Part shown: in pieces, positions 26,001-36,955 of the stretch | Layout of the letters: every line of letters starts with the position of its first letter | Numbering within the stretch: position 1 is the first letter of the stretch | From: Cyanoderma ruficeps | Lineage: Eukaryota; Chordata; Aves; Passeriformes; Timaliidae | Direction: 5' to 3' | Assembly (NCBI GenBank): GCA_008694505.1 | Contig: VZDJ01004378.1 | Location: forward strand, 4,695,014 to 4,759,013 | Length of the DNA stretch: 64,000 bases | Translations under genes and position numbers: made by a program | Notes under the pieces: model-generated | What the model was told of the DNA's origin: nothing | Database searches by the model: none | What the model saw: only the letters and a program-made list of their open reading frames with translations

Positions 26001-29000
26001 AATAACATTTTTGACACAGTATTATCAATAATACTGTGCATAAAGTATTTAACTGGGTACTTTTCAGTAGCCCCCATAAAGGGAATATTAATATTTATTT
26101 TTAGACTGTGTTTTTCCTTTTAGGTTGTTCCTGCTCATTGTCACCCAGCATGTGCAGCTTCCTATAACAATCTATCCACTTGATTTTGCAGATGACATGT
26201 CAGAAAAGACGTAATGTTAGTGTTGTTGGAAGGAGATTTTTTTGATATCAGTCATGTTGAATGCCTTTGCCTTCCACTTGCATTTAAGCTACTCCAGTTC
26301 AGCTGTTTCTCAGCTCATACTATATTAGTACAGATAGCACGTACAGCAGCTGGTGCTAATGAATTCTAGAGCCAGAGGCAACTTCTCTGTGAACAACAAA
26401 ACCCCACATAATAGAGTAAATAGGATAATTCCTGTATAAGAAAAAAAAGTATTGGTAGCATTTTACTCTCTAAAGTAACTGTAAGACTAGTCTCAAGTGA
26501 TCTAAAAGAGAAGACTGTTTTTAGCACTAAGTAGCTGTGTAAGGCTGGCTTAGCTTAAGCCTGCTGGCTTGTGTGGGAGTCAGTTTGCAGCAGAGCATTG
26601 GGTGTAGCTGGGGAGCACATGCACAGTGGGAACTCACCTTGGCACCTACAGACTATGACCTGCTCCTTCTGCTTTTCATTCTTACTGGTGACTTGCTTGG
26701 TGACCTTGGCCAGGCTTATCTAATCTCTCAGCGTGGTATTTCTGCTGGTGTTACAAAACATACTACTGTTTCATTCTGGTTGCTTAATATCTGTGAAGAC
26801 TTAAGCTGATTCAGTGATTAAAAGTTGCGGGAATGCAAGTAATATTTTAATTTCAGAATTGTAGGGTTATTTTGTTTGAGATTTTTGACTTTTTTGTTTT
26901 GTTTTAATGTCTTACTGACTGATTAACTAAGAAGAGTTTTGTTATTTCTGTCCAAAAGAAAGAAAATCCTCTACTAGATATTTTGTTGAAGAAAGTGATG
27001 AAAATAAGTTGGTTGCTGGAAAAAGTCCTCTAAGCAGGCATTTTAACGCACAGCTATTGGATTCTGAAGTCCAACTTTTCTTGGCAAACTTCTGAATTCC
27101 TTCAAAGGGGAACTGGTCATGTCTGTCAAACCTATCTGTCAAATCAGTTAGATTTTCTGATTGATTTTATATGATCTCTTGCTCTGCCTAAAAGAGGTTT
27201 TAATTCTCATGCAAAACCTCTCAACTTGTTGACTGTAAATTCTTGGGAGAATTCTGAAACTGATGAAGGGCTGCCCTCCTGTGAGGAGCTGTTGCATTGC
27301 AGCCTGTTGTGTTTGTGATGATGCACGAGCTGTCCCAAGTGTGTAAAATAATATATCTGCATTGTAAAAAACCCTCATTTCCTCTTGAGTAGCTCTTTTT
27401 TCAGAGATATTTTGTGAACTCACACCTGCAAAAAGGTTTTTCTTTTTCTGATTACTTTGTGTTCTTCATACTTCCAAGACAGGACAGCAGGAATGAGTTT
27501 GCATAATTTGTGAATGATATTCACAGAGTAGAGTATTTTTCATATGTATTAAACATAAGGCTATCACTTGACTTATGAAAGCACTAACATTGCTGATACA
27601 ATTCAGAATGCAAGTGATTTTTCAATCTTTACTTTTTATTATAGAAATATTTTAATGTGAAACAGGATTTCTGCTGTATACAAGTTCAGTTATAGCTTTT
27701 TTCTCTGTTGGGAGCCATAATCTAAAATATAAAAAAGATGCTGGACTCATCATCAGAATATTAAATATTGTAGTTGCTACTTCATGGGCTTTTCAGAAGG
27801 GGCTATGCTTACTTCTTTACCAGCAACTTCTCCATGAATTTTTTCTTTAGTATGAAGCCAATTGCATGATTGTGCCACAGTGGCCCAATAGCAAAATGTT
27901 GTACCACATTCCTTTAGTAACTAGTAATTCTTGTATTCGTAGTTACAGGTTTTGTTATCTGAATCCATTATAACTTTTTGCATGTGTGGAGTTTCAGTGT
28001 CTAGTCAGCTCAGTATTAGATATTTTTCTAGTGGTACTTATTTATAGAGAATTTTGTCATTAAAATGTAAGGAGGTTCTTATTCTTTTTGGTAAATTAAA
28101 TGCCCACTAAATTTTGCAGGAAGAAAAGAGTGGGTTCAGAACTTCATTGCCTTTATTCATTTGTGTTCCGGTCTTTATTTGCCATATGTTTTTCTTGTTT
28201 AGAATGGATGCTCAGACATGACATGAAAATCACATGATCAGAGTAGAAAGGATCTTCCAATGGCTAAAATACTTCTGGAGTTCCCTACTAACCAGAATTG
28301 AATTCTGAATTTCAGCAGAAAATTTCAAGTATTTTCTTTCAGAAATTACTGAATTAGAGTTTTAATTTAAATCACAGTTTTTGGCAGATAGTACAACTTA
28401 AGGGACTAACAGAAGAATATGAACTCCGTCATCTCTGATTACTAGTTCTTTAAAACCTTTTAAATTCACTTTGCCAAGAGTTGCCCTTATCTAGTCTTTC
28501 ACAGCCTCTCTGAATACTGGGTCTGTTTCTGATACTTGTCTATTCAGTTTGTCATTCCTCTAACTTTTGGCTTCCATCTTCATCCTGGTTGCAAAAGACA
28601 GCACCAAAGAGGAAGATTTTTTTGCATACTTCTGTGATAGACCATTTCTTGTTTCTAGCCTATCACCAAGAAGTTGGCATGAGAAAGCTGACATGGAAGC
28701 TGTGTGTGTAAGGATGCATTGCTTAGAACAGGTGTTCAGACATGACCGGAAAAATCCTGTTGCTGCAGAAGAAATGTGAAAAAAGTTTTGAACATAACAG
28801 GATTGTACACATGTGCAGCCCCTTCCTAAAGCCAGCTAGGGAGATTAAAAATATCCTGGTCAGAATGGAATTGAAGTGTCTTTTAGAGTGTGTTTGTAAC
28901 TAGGGACATGTGTGCACTCATATGCTTTTGCTGAGATGCTTTCTTTAATCTCAGCTGAAGGCTTGTTTATTGTCTTAAATTATGTAATTATTCCAAACTT

Positions 29001-32000
29001 CTATTTGTCCTGTTTATATTACCTTTTTTAATCCTAGCTTCAAAATGTTAATGCTGGGATATTTGTGGCCTGAAGTCAGAACAGAGTTCTTCACACTGTG
29101 TAAACTGCCAGTGAACAGGGATGAGGAGGTCTGGGAGCTTTTCCTCACTGGAGTGGTACAGCCACCATGGCCTAAGGCAGCAGAGCATCCTACCTAAATC
29201 TTAACATTCCTGTTACCTATTCTTTACCAGTCTGAAGAGCTCCCATTTCACAATGAGATTCTTCTTTTCAGCCCCTTTGCTTCTCTTGAGTTTGGTCAGT
29301 AAATTACTGTCATAGATTCTGACATGTTTTTTGGTGTGTGTGATTGTAGTCCAAGATTGTACACAACTTTTGCCGAAAGTCTCATCAGTGTGCTGCTTTT
29401 CTTGCAGATAGGTTTCCTGTTATGTGTATGAGTTACCAAAGTGCTTTGCCTTTCTTGTTTCTTAATGTGAATTTTAAATGCTTCTGTTCAGTTAGCTTTT
29501 GAACTCATTAACACATTTTTGTTCATTGTGTGCTTGTAAAAAAAAAGCTTAAAATGTTGGTTATGTGACTGTGCTGAGCTCCGCAAATTAATATTTGGTT
29601 ATTTTTTAAAACATTAATAACATAACTATATAAATAACACTATTTTTGTAGCACTTTTAATATACAGGCCTATTTTGAAACCATGATTAAGCAATCAAAT
29701 TAAATCAATACAACTGGGGATACTTGATATATTATTCTTAATTCAGTGGTGCTTCAAGAACACAGATTAGTTCAAGGAGATTTTGCTTCGTTCAAGTACT
29801 CATGAATATGCAGTCTTTTAACTATATCTCTCTTAGTACTTAATCCTGTTTAAAAACCAGAAATATTTCATATCAGAAGATTGTCCCATTAAAAATATTT
29901 TTTGTTTTTTGTTTCAGTTTAATGAGTGGAGTTAAAAATAATGTTGGCAGAGGAATTAATACGGCCTTGGTCAATGGTAAGTGACATTTTAAGTGGGCAC
30001 ATTGTCTTCACTTTAAAATTGTTTCTGAAATTTAAGGTGAAATACTATGGGCTGGTGAAAGGCAAACACTAAGGAGAAAATGAAGTATTCAGCTTGTTTA
30101 TACTGAGGTCATGTGGAATATTGGCACTGACACAAAGCAGAAAAACTCAGTGCATTTTTGCTTCTAAAAATGGGTTGTAAAAATAGTAATGTGGACTGCT
30201 GTGGTGATTGCCTTGTTGATACATCACATAAATTCCTAATGCACAGAAAATGGAAAAAGATATGAGATGCATGCTACTTCTTTTGACCTGTTGTGTTGCC
30301 ACCACTAACTGAACTGTAGACTTTATTCTTCTGTTGCTCTATTTTCAGTGAGACTTCTTTAGCATCTTTAACAGTTATGTTACTACACAGGCCTGTTCAT
30401 TATTTCCTCACTTCAATCAGAATATTTGGTCTATAGCTCTTGTATGTAAATACATCATGTTAGGTAATTGTGTTCAGGGTTCGTGATTTTCATTAAAACC
30501 AAACAAGTTTAGCTGTTACCTTGAAAGCTGAACTGAATGTCAGCACTGGCAAATTTGTCTCTAATGTGTAGGAAACGATTCCCTGTAGCACTGAGAGAGT
30601 ACTTAGTCATTTCACTGCAACGTAAATTCTTGTTATTTGTGGATTGTACACAGATTTACATCATCTAAAGCATAACTTGAACAATGCTTCCTAATCCTAT
30701 GTTGCTTTCCTAAATTGTCTCAATCTGTTCAAAACAAAAATATCTATCTTTGTATTTTATAGCTCCAGTCTTTCTCTCTGTCTTTCAAACTTTAAATGAA
30801 TGTATATGTTAAAAAACCCCTCTTCCATCAAATACTCCTTTGTAGACAGCATAATAAAAGAAGGTAATGAGATATACTATATTGTCCACTTTTTTCTATT
30901 TATTCTGGATGTTAAAATCTACTTCAAATTTCCAGTCTATAGCAAAACATGCAATCTAATTTTAGTCTTTCTGACTTTCCATGTGGCACAAGAGGCAGTC
31001 TAAAGCTGTCTATTTTTGCAAAACCAACTTTTAAAAAAGGCAAATATATGAACTGAATATTCTTTGTTGGTTTTAGAGCCTGTGGGTGTTATCATTTATT
31101 TTAGATTCCACTTGAAGCAAAATGAGAATTTTACCTAGAATCATAGAATGATCTGTGCTTGAAGGGACCTTAAAATCACCGAATTCCACCCCCCCCCCCG
31201 CCATGGGCAGGGACACCTTGCACAGGTTGCTTAAAGCTGCATCCAGCCTGGCCTCCAACTCTTTTGGGGATCTTCTCACTTTTTCCTCTTACCTTTCCTT
31301 ACACTTTTTCACAAACCACTACACTGTTTCCATAAAAGAAAGGTTATCATAATTCATTTATCTAGTGTCTTCTGCAGCACTTTGTCTGAAAGACTGTAAG
31401 AGGAGTTGGGCATGTTATCTATAAAATAATTTTGGCTATATTTGATGGCACCAAATGTTTCTTTTTCTCTTTTCCTTCAGGTAAAACAGGAGAATTATTA
31501 GATACTAAGTTCTTTGACATGTGGGGAGGAGGTAGGTGCAATTGCACTGGTCAGAGACAAACAACAAATGTCCCTTTTTTCTTCCTTCTTGTCCAAACTC
31601 CATTTGCTGTGTGATTTAAGGTGATAGTTAAAGGAGTGCTTCACCTCTACCTTTGTAATTGTGAGGAGAGTGCAACTTTAAAGAAACACAAGTAGTAGAG
31701 ATTGGAGGGAATGGTGTGGGTAATCGAGCAGACTTGTTCTCCAGAGTAGTTCTCATTAGTGGTTATGTCTTTACACAATATGAATTAAACTCTGTCTATA
31801 AAATAAGAGTCCTCTGATGCATTTTCACTCTCTCACTCTGCAACTTTTTATAAAGATATATCTATGAATATTATATATATTTATATATATAAATATTGCC
31901 TTTACAAATATTCTTTAAAATAATGTCTTTGCAGAGAGACATTGCAGGTGTTTAAATACAGAATTGTTGCTTATTGTTAAACAGTTTTATGTTCTCTTTC

Positions 32001-35000
32001 TTTTCAGATGTGGCACCACTTATTGAATTTCTGAAGACCATCCAGGATGGAACGATTGTGTTAATGGCAACATATGATGATGGAGCAACCAAGTATGTAA
32101 TTAATTTTAAACAGCAAATACTGCTTAAACATTTACATGCTGTTTTATACTGAAGAAAATACATCATCTCACAACCACTTTTAATAAGATTTTGCTCTTC
32201 CAAGGTGTCAGATTTGAAACTATACTTTCAGTTTATTAGTGTTTTATAATGCAGATGTGATTTGGGCACAACAAAAATCAAACTAAAACTAAGCAGATAT
32301 AGGTGTGCTGATTTTTCTATTGCTGATAGCTCATTCTGTCTTAGGCTAGTGAATTCAGATAGGTCCAGACATAAGAACATGATTATGAGAACGTACTCTG
32401 GTGGAAAGTATCTGTTCCATCCAGCACTTTCTTCAGATCAACTCCAAGACAGAGTTTGGTGGTTACAGGATGGCAGAGACCATTCCCAACAAGCCTTGTC
32501 TGTATCCTTATGTCTTAAGTCACAGAGGTTACTAGTGTGACCATTGTATTTTTTGGTCTCAGTGTTTTACTGTTCCACCCTCAAGCTATTCAATAGATTA
32601 ATCTAGATGTAGCCTAAGAAGGTCTCTTGAAGCATTGTCTTCCAACTTTCATAACTTGGGTCAGTTTCAATAGATACCAAAATTACTGTAGAATATGTAT
32701 TATAATCTACCCCTCACTTAAGTCATCCTATCCGAAGGATTGCCTTTCACAGTGAAAATTGAAACTTCTTTCCTTTTCTTATGTTTTTTTAAACTAACAA
32801 TTAACTTTTTTGTTAATGTGGTCTGTACTTTTTTTTTTTCCCCCTTTTTGGTTCAATTTGTTACCTACAACTTCTCTGTATTTTTGATATGGAAAGCAGC
32901 TTCCTTGTAACTTAAGTCCTGACTTTGCAATGTGGAATGTTCACAGTAAATAGTCAAGTGTGTTTACATTCACTGCTTTTAGGAAAGAAGAAAGTAATTT
33001 ACTGGGGTTTTAGCCAAGGTTGGATCTTCTCTCTGTTGTTCTGTTCATTTGTTTTGTTACTTTACATTTTATCTTCTTCCCTTTCTTCTTTGACGTTTTA
33101 GGAAATAAGTAAGGTTAGTTTTGCTTCAGTAATCATGTTACAGCTGATGTTTTTGAAAGTTTGTATGTAGACAGAAGGCAGCTAAACAAGTTGTATTTGG
33201 CCTTGTCATGCTGACAAGGAACTGCTGCTTACTGACAATACAACAACTACCACTGGTAGTTGATAGTAAATATAAATGCCAGTTCTTGGAAACAAAATTG
33301 TGAAGAATGTAGCTGTCCTAATGCCTGAGAAAGTTGGACTATGGGTTGGGCAGATGACCTCCACACTATTTAGTAATTTCCATAATTTTGGTTTAGGCAC
33401 TGAAGTCAAAGGCAGTCACTTTATCCCAATATCTCAATCAACATATCTCAATAGGTGGTAGTAATCAGAAGTTCTGTGTCTTATTTGGTAATTAGGCACA
33501 TTTAATTAACATAAAGGAAGAAATAAAGAGCTGCTATTTGGAGGTTTCGGAATGATATCTTATCCTACAGAACTGTTTTCCTTTCGATACTAAAATTATC
33601 CTACTTGGGTTTACAGGCACTGAACCATGCTGTGAGGCAGCATTCTGAATTTTGAATTAACTGTCCTAAGCAGATGAGAACTTACTTCAGATATTAATTT
33701 CATTCTTCTAATCTAAAATAGCTTTTATTTTATCTAGACTTCAGTTTGAGCCTTCAAACAATGTTTACTTTAAAGGCTGATTTTTTTAGTTGCTTGGAGA
33801 ACTGCTAACAGAATTTGAGATGTATAAATTCTCACAGGAGAGGATTCTTAGCTTTTGTTAGTGTAGTGATAGGTTTCTATCCTGTTTCCATGAGATTATA
33901 GTATAAAAGAGCAGCTGTTGTTGCGTGAGGTGATTTCGGAACTTGCCTTACCCGATTCCGTAAGATAGATCTTGCCCAATATTGACTGACTTAAAGTATA
34001 TTAAAGAAGATCAAAGCAGACTGGTGCACTGAGCAATGAAAGCTCTAAGGGCATGTATTTTATTCACATATGAACTTCTCTGGTTTTTTCAAGGCTGAAT
34101 GACGAAGCACGGAAACTGATTGCGGAATTAGGGAGCTCATCCATTACTAACCTTGGCTTCAGAGACAACTGGGTCTTCTGTGGTGGTAAAGGAATTAAGA
34201 CTAAAAGTCCATTTGAGCAGGTTTGTGATTCTATAACATCCTGGAATTTACCAGCCTGCATTAATAGAGGCATAAGATGTTTTATAAATGCCATGCATTT
34301 GTTCAAGATGGGTTTCTATTGCAGTACTGGCACACTGTGTTATTTTCAGGTTTTTTCCTTGAGTAGCATCCTCCTTTTAAACATACCCAAAAAAGATTCT
34401 TTGGTGACTCATAAATAAGAAAAAAAAATCTTATATGGTGTAGATCTTACTATGGCAGTAACTAGATTATTCATATTTTTAATGAATCAAATTAAACTGA
34501 AGAATTCAAAGCTTTCTGCCTGAGTTGCATTTTAGATGCCCAAAGAATGGTGAACTTCCAAGAGGTAAGTGGATAGTTAAGGTGTTGGTGTTCCCAGCTG
34601 TTAGCTTTGTTCTTCTCTCAAATTGCTGCTGTCGCAAAATTTGTGTAATAGAATAGAATATATTCCCATACTTTAGATGTTACAATTCAGCACATGTCAA
34701 TGTTGCCTTTAATTACTGGTAAAAGTAGCTTTGTACTAGCAGAGTAAGGAAGATGTGTTTTCTTCTGGCAGCTCTGTAAGGGAGGAGAAACTAAGTGCAG
34801 AAACAGTGGCAGATTCTTGGAGGCAATAATGTCTTACCTGACTGTAGATGGTTGCTTGGTGGGCAAATAAAATGTTCTTTCAAATCTCACTATTTTGTTT
34901 CATTGCTTTGTAAATTTAGTATCCTTATCTATTTTTACCTAGTGGTTCATGCTTTAATGCAGTTGGTCATTTCCTTGCTTCTTTCTTCCTAAGCAAACAT

Positions 35001-35333
35001 CTATAATAAAATTTTTAAATGTTTTCCCTGTATGGCTTAACTTTTTACCATACACTTTTCTGAGCAAGTTACTTTAAATGGTGAGTACTTACAAATTGTT
35101 ACATTTGATTCAAAGTACAAGAAGCTAATAATGTTTTTTCGTTGTCCATGGCCTGAAAATAAGTACATGTCTTAAAGCTATGAGTTAAAGCAAAAGGATA
35201 AATGGCTTCACATTAACGGCAGATTGATATTTTCCATTTATAGCATATAAAGAATAACAAGGACACAAACAAGTATGAAGGCTGGCCAGAAGTTGTTGAG
35301 ATGGAAGGCTGTATTCCTCAGAAGCAAGAGTAA
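20081..35333 (+). CDS. FAM3C: FAM3C (ILEI), secreted FAM3-family protein; spliced CDS
   Basis: The nine coding segments join to 227 codons, the human length. A hydrophobic stretch at residues 9-27 acts as secretion signal. The mature domain starts around the TKPPRYKCG motif (residues 51-59) and has the small beta-beta-alpha lectin-like fold of the FAM3 family. Cysteines fall at 58, 64, 86, 185 and 221, the positions known in ILEI, where two pairs form internal bonds and Cys185 can link dimers. Family signatures [24 protein letters not shown] and [13 protein letters not shown] are present. In mammals the protein is a secreted factor linked to epithelial-mesenchymal transition, and its message is under TGF-beta-dependent translational control through the 3' UTR. 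The protein ends PQKQE rather than PQKQD in human. No frameshift or broken splice site was seen. Confidence 0.95.
20188..20275 (-). mobile_element. CR1 LINE, first (outer) part, antisense
   Basis: Starts with the CR1 terminus in reverse (AATCATAGAATACCAG), followed by a CACCTGGTCCAACATTTCTT block and TCTAGACAAGAT. The expected next block, CTCTGTCCAGCCAGATTTTA, appears only about 0.7 kb later, so this is one half of an interrupted copy. Confidence 0.8.
20276..20972. mobile_element. Insert of about 697 bp inside a CR1; LTR-like ends
   Basis: This block separates two parts of one CR1 copy. It begins TGTCA and ends TGACA, so the ends are 5-bp inverted repeats with TG...CA termini, as in an LTR. 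The flanking 5-mers (ATAGT and GAACT) do not match, so a target-site duplication is not visible and exact edges are uncertain. There is an AATAAA near 20550 and a 23-bp near-repeat at 20374-20396 and 20408-20430. No coding capacity was recognised. Confidence 0.5.
20374..20430. repeat. Near-perfect 23-bp direct repeat, 34-bp period
   Basis: GTCCTGTTAAAGGGACCC and GTCCTGTTATGGGGACCC, each followed by TTCAG, occur at 20374-20396 and 20408-20430. The repeat lies inside the insert that splits the CR1 copy. Confidence 0.85.
20973..21775 (-). mobile_element. CR1 LINE, second part, antisense
   Basis: A long CR1 3' region in reverse: CTGTCCAGCCAGATTTTAAA, TCCACCACTTCCTGGGAG, GTGACTCCTTGCAAAAAGAG, CTCTTGAGGCTGAACAAACC, GATGCAGCCCAGCATCCTGT, TTGTCCACCAGAATCCCCTA, and CCTTGTTGAACTTCACTG. 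The order fits one CR1 copy continuing the piece at 20188. Many mismatches point to an old insertion. Several open frames of 60-80 codons over it are not genes. Confidence 0.85.
23700..23767. repeat. T/G-rich low-complexity tract
   Basis: Alternating runs of T and G with almost no A or C over about 65 bp in FAM3C intron 2. Confidence 0.7.
24320..24424 (+). CDS. FAM3C: FAM3C exon 3, signal region
   Basis: Acceptor TTTCTTAACAG, donor G|GTAAGT, 105 nt. It completes the split glycine codon and encodes residues 6-39, including the hydrophobic [19 protein letters not shown] stretch that acts as secretion signal, then an EIKMDANLG segment close to the mammalian one. Confidence 0.93.
24905..24934 (+). 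CDS. FAM3C: FAM3C exon 4, 30-nt microexon
   Basis: Acceptor TTCATTTTAG, donor T|GTGAGT. Only 30 nt, encoding the [10 protein letters not shown] segment (residues 40-49) with one base left for Ser50. Phase fits both neighbours exactly and the residues match the family. Too short to be found by an open-frame scan. Confidence 0.92.
25331..25454 (+). CDS. FAM3C: FAM3C exon 5, start of mature domain
   Basis: Acceptor CCTTTTGAAAG, donor GT|GTAAGT, 124 nt. Encodes [19 protein letters not shown] and the [11 protein letters not shown] block, with Cys58, Cys64 and Cys86. The exon ends after two bases of the Val91 codon. Confidence 0.95.
25455..29917 (+). other. FAM3C: FAM3C intron 5
   Basis: A 4.5-kb intron between the cysteine-rich exon and the LMSG exon. 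It holds the candidate 87-nt cassette exon at 26124-26210. The rest is AT-rich, and the open frames at 26573-26809 and 28567-28779 show no family features. Confidence 0.6.
26124..26210 (+). other. Candidate in-frame cassette exon of FAM3C
   Basis: A stretch of 87 nt with a strong pyrimidine-rich acceptor (GTGTTTTTCCTTTTAG) and a weak donor (GAC|GTAATG). Inserted between exons 5 and 6 it keeps phase at both ends, has no stop, and would add 29 residues after Val91, beginning with a hydrophobic LFLLIV patch. It is not part of the known FAM3-family protein as I remember it. A rival AG at 26103-26104 lies 20 nt upstream. Whether it is ever spliced in cannot be told from sequence. Confidence 0.3.
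29918..29976 (+). CDS. FAM3C: FAM3C exon 6
   Basis: Acceptor TTTTTTGTTTCAG, donor G|GTAAGT, 59 nt. Encodes [19 protein letters not shown], close to the mammalian family sequence, and ends one base into the glycine codon of the next exon. Confidence 0.95.
29977..31480 (+). other. FAM3C: FAM3C intron 6
   Basis: A 1.5-kb AT-rich intron with one CR1 fragment at about 31138-31270 and no other recognised feature. Confidence 0.6.
31138..31270 (-). mobile_element. CR1 LINE fragment, antisense
   Basis: Carries AGAATCATAGAATGATCTGT, then GCCATGGGCAGGGACACCTT and CAGGTTGCTTAAAGCTGCAT, the CR1 3' end in reverse. An 11-base run of C sits inside it, likely slippage. Short and truncated. Confidence 0.85.
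31481..31531 (+). CDS. FAM3C: FAM3C exon 7
   Basis: Acceptor CTTTTCCTTCAG, donor G|GTAGGT, 51 nt. Encodes the [16 protein letters not shown] segment, the FAM3 family FDMWGG signature, and ends one base into Asp. Confidence 0.94.
31850..31900. repeat. AT-rich TATA-type simple repeat
   Basis: A run of alternating TA dinucleotides broken by short T or A runs, about 45-50 bp, in FAM3C intron 7. Confidence 0.8.
32008..32092 (+). CDS. FAM3C: FAM3C exon 8
   Basis: Acceptor CTTTCTTTTCAG, donor AA|GTATGT, 85 nt. Encodes [20 protein letters not shown] and ATYDDGATK, both recognisable FAM3C blocks. Confidence 0.95.
32093..34093 (+). other. FAM3C: FAM3C intron 8
   Basis: A 2-kb AT-rich intron. It has a T/C-rich run near 32829-32850 and no exon, RNA gene or mobile element that I could recognise. 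Confidence 0.55.
34094..34220 (+). CDS. FAM3C: FAM3C exon 9
   Basis: Acceptor GGTTTTTTCAAG, donor CAG|GTTTGT, 127 nt. Encodes residues 157-198, with [29 protein letters not shown] (Cys185) and KTKSPFEQ. Confidence 0.95.
34221..35243 (+). other. FAM3C: FAM3C intron 9
   Basis: A 1-kb AT-rich intron with nothing recognised in it. Confidence 0.6.
35244..35333 (+). CDS. FAM3C: FAM3C exon 10, C terminus and stop
   Basis: Acceptor TTTCCATTTATAG. Encodes residues 199-227: [20 protein letters not shown], then EGCIPQKQE and TAA at 35331-35333. It supplies Cys221, the partner of Cys64 in the known fold. Confidence 0.96.
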   Translation, partial: HIKNNKDTNKYEGWPEVVEMEGCIPQKQE

Positions 35334-36850
35334 ATGAAAACAGAAGAGAAGGAAAAAGAATATGGAAGAAAATGCACTTTCTGCTATTATTAGAGAGAGG
35401 GCTATGAAGGAGACTGTACTGTAAAAATTATTTTTAAAGCATGCAGCCATCCTGTCAGTGTGTGCATGAGCACTGATATTTTGAATATTGGGATTATTTA
35501 TTGCTAACACACATAGAAATTCTTTTTGTAAATATGTCCAAAATAAAAGAAACATCAAATCATTTCTATGCAGGTTTCTTAAAAGCACAGTATTTAGTGT
35601 GCCTGTGGTAAATAATACTTGTAGATAACTGGCTAATAAATTATATATGTAAACCATAAACAGTTTGTGACAAATGTACTGTCCTCTTAACAGTGCAATG
35701 TTGCTGTGACAATGTAAACTTGGTGGAATATTGTAGATTTTAGTAATAAGTTAATAAGGAGCTTTAATTTTTTTTATCCTCTGCCTTTTTAATGGCAGCA
35801 TCAATTTTTATTAAAGTTATTTGGTTATTCTAATATGAACTGCTCCAAAAATTTATTTTGTAGTCCCCCATCAAAACTGAATAATCAGCAAATGAAGATA
35901 CTATGTGATAGGATAGCACAGATATGCCATGAAAAAAAAATAGAATTTTTTTTTTTTATCTTTAGGGGATGAACTAAGGTAAATATATAAATATTATGTG
36001 TAATATGTAAAAGCAGCTTGGAAGAATTTGTACTTAAATTGAAAATGTTTACTTTATAGAAAGGAGCTGGCACCGTAAGTAGCAGTACTGTGGCTAATTT
36101 TTTATTCAGTTTTTGTACCGCTGCTTAACTGTTGATTCTCCCTATGGCTGTTCAGCTGCGGTGGCTGGTCATGCAGTGAATGTGCGTAATGGAAGAGCTT
36201 CCTCTTTTAATTCTAACATCAGGAATAAATCTCCCATCACAAAGAGCCTGTTAGAAAGCAGTCTGCCTTCTAGTGAGAGTTGTTTCAGGGTACACAGTTG
36301 TGCACCTGCACCACCTACAGTACTTCTCATGAGCCGAGGCAATCTGTTCTTCGTTGGAGCATCAGGGAGAGCATTGTGTCTTGGGTTATGCAATTTGTGA
36401 CTGTGAACTTAAATTACAATGTTTCCTTCATCCTTTTTTTAACGGAGAAAAAAAAAAGGACCAAGTTTAAGTGGCCTTATTCTTTAGCTTAGAGCTGTAT
36501 GAAAACCTTGCTTTATTTCTAAACTTGTATTTAAGTAGGGCCAGCTTGAACTTTTCCTGGAACTAAGTTATACCATAGAGTAACCATGTCCATATTCACA
36601 AAATTAGGGTTGACACAGAACTGGCTGTAATCTCTTGGAGCTTTGTGTCATGAATTCTGGTATATTCCTCAAAAACTTGGGGCAAAAGCTACAAAGGATT
36701 TTTCAGGAACCCACAGTGAGTTTAACACAGAGGCATTAGAAATAGTATTATTGTTGATGTTTTCTGAGTCAAATTCTGTGCACTAAAAATTTCAAGCAAT
36801 ATTGAGAATTACCTTGTAAGAAAAATAAATAATCTCTGATACCAGAGTAA
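35334..36850 (+). other. FAM3C: FAM3C 3' UTR
   Basis: AT-rich non-coding sequence after the stop. AATAAA signals lie at 35542-35547, 35635-35640 and 36824-36829, so short and long 3' ends are both possible. The long form, about 1.5 kb, is close to what I recall for the mammalian message. In mammals the ILEI 3' UTR carries a structural element that blocks translation until TGF-beta signalling; I could not identify it here by eye. Confidence 0.6.
36824..36829 (+). terminator. FAM3C: Distal poly(A) signal of FAM3C
   Basis: Canonical AATAAA about 1.5 kb after the stop and about 125 bp before the solo LTR at 36956. It is the likeliest end of the long message, chosen by distance only. Confidence 0.45.
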
Positions 36851-36955
36851 GACTGGATTCTGAGTTATCTATGTTAAGCTAGCTTTTTAAATAATATGGG
36901 TTTCCCTCAAGATTGTTAAATCTTCCAGCTTTTCCTGTGTAGGAGAATGTGTTAA

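Larger units (their letters stand above)
5700..36850 (+). other. FAM3C: FAM3C gene, transcribed span
   Basis: Ten exons were inferred: one non-coding exon in the CpG island and nine carrying coding sequence. The span ends near the AATAAA at 36824-36829, though nearer signals at 35542 and 35635 could give shorter messages. The gene runs towards WNT16, which is on the opposite strand. Coding exons are 13, 105, 30, 124, 59, 51, 85, 127 and 90 nt, 684 nt in all including the stop. All introns start GT and end AG and reading phase is kept at every junction. Confidence 0.85.

Noticed and set aside
26573..26809. A 78-codon + strand open frame in FAM3C intron 5
   Set aside because: Not flanked by convincing splice sites in matching phase and no family similarity recognised.
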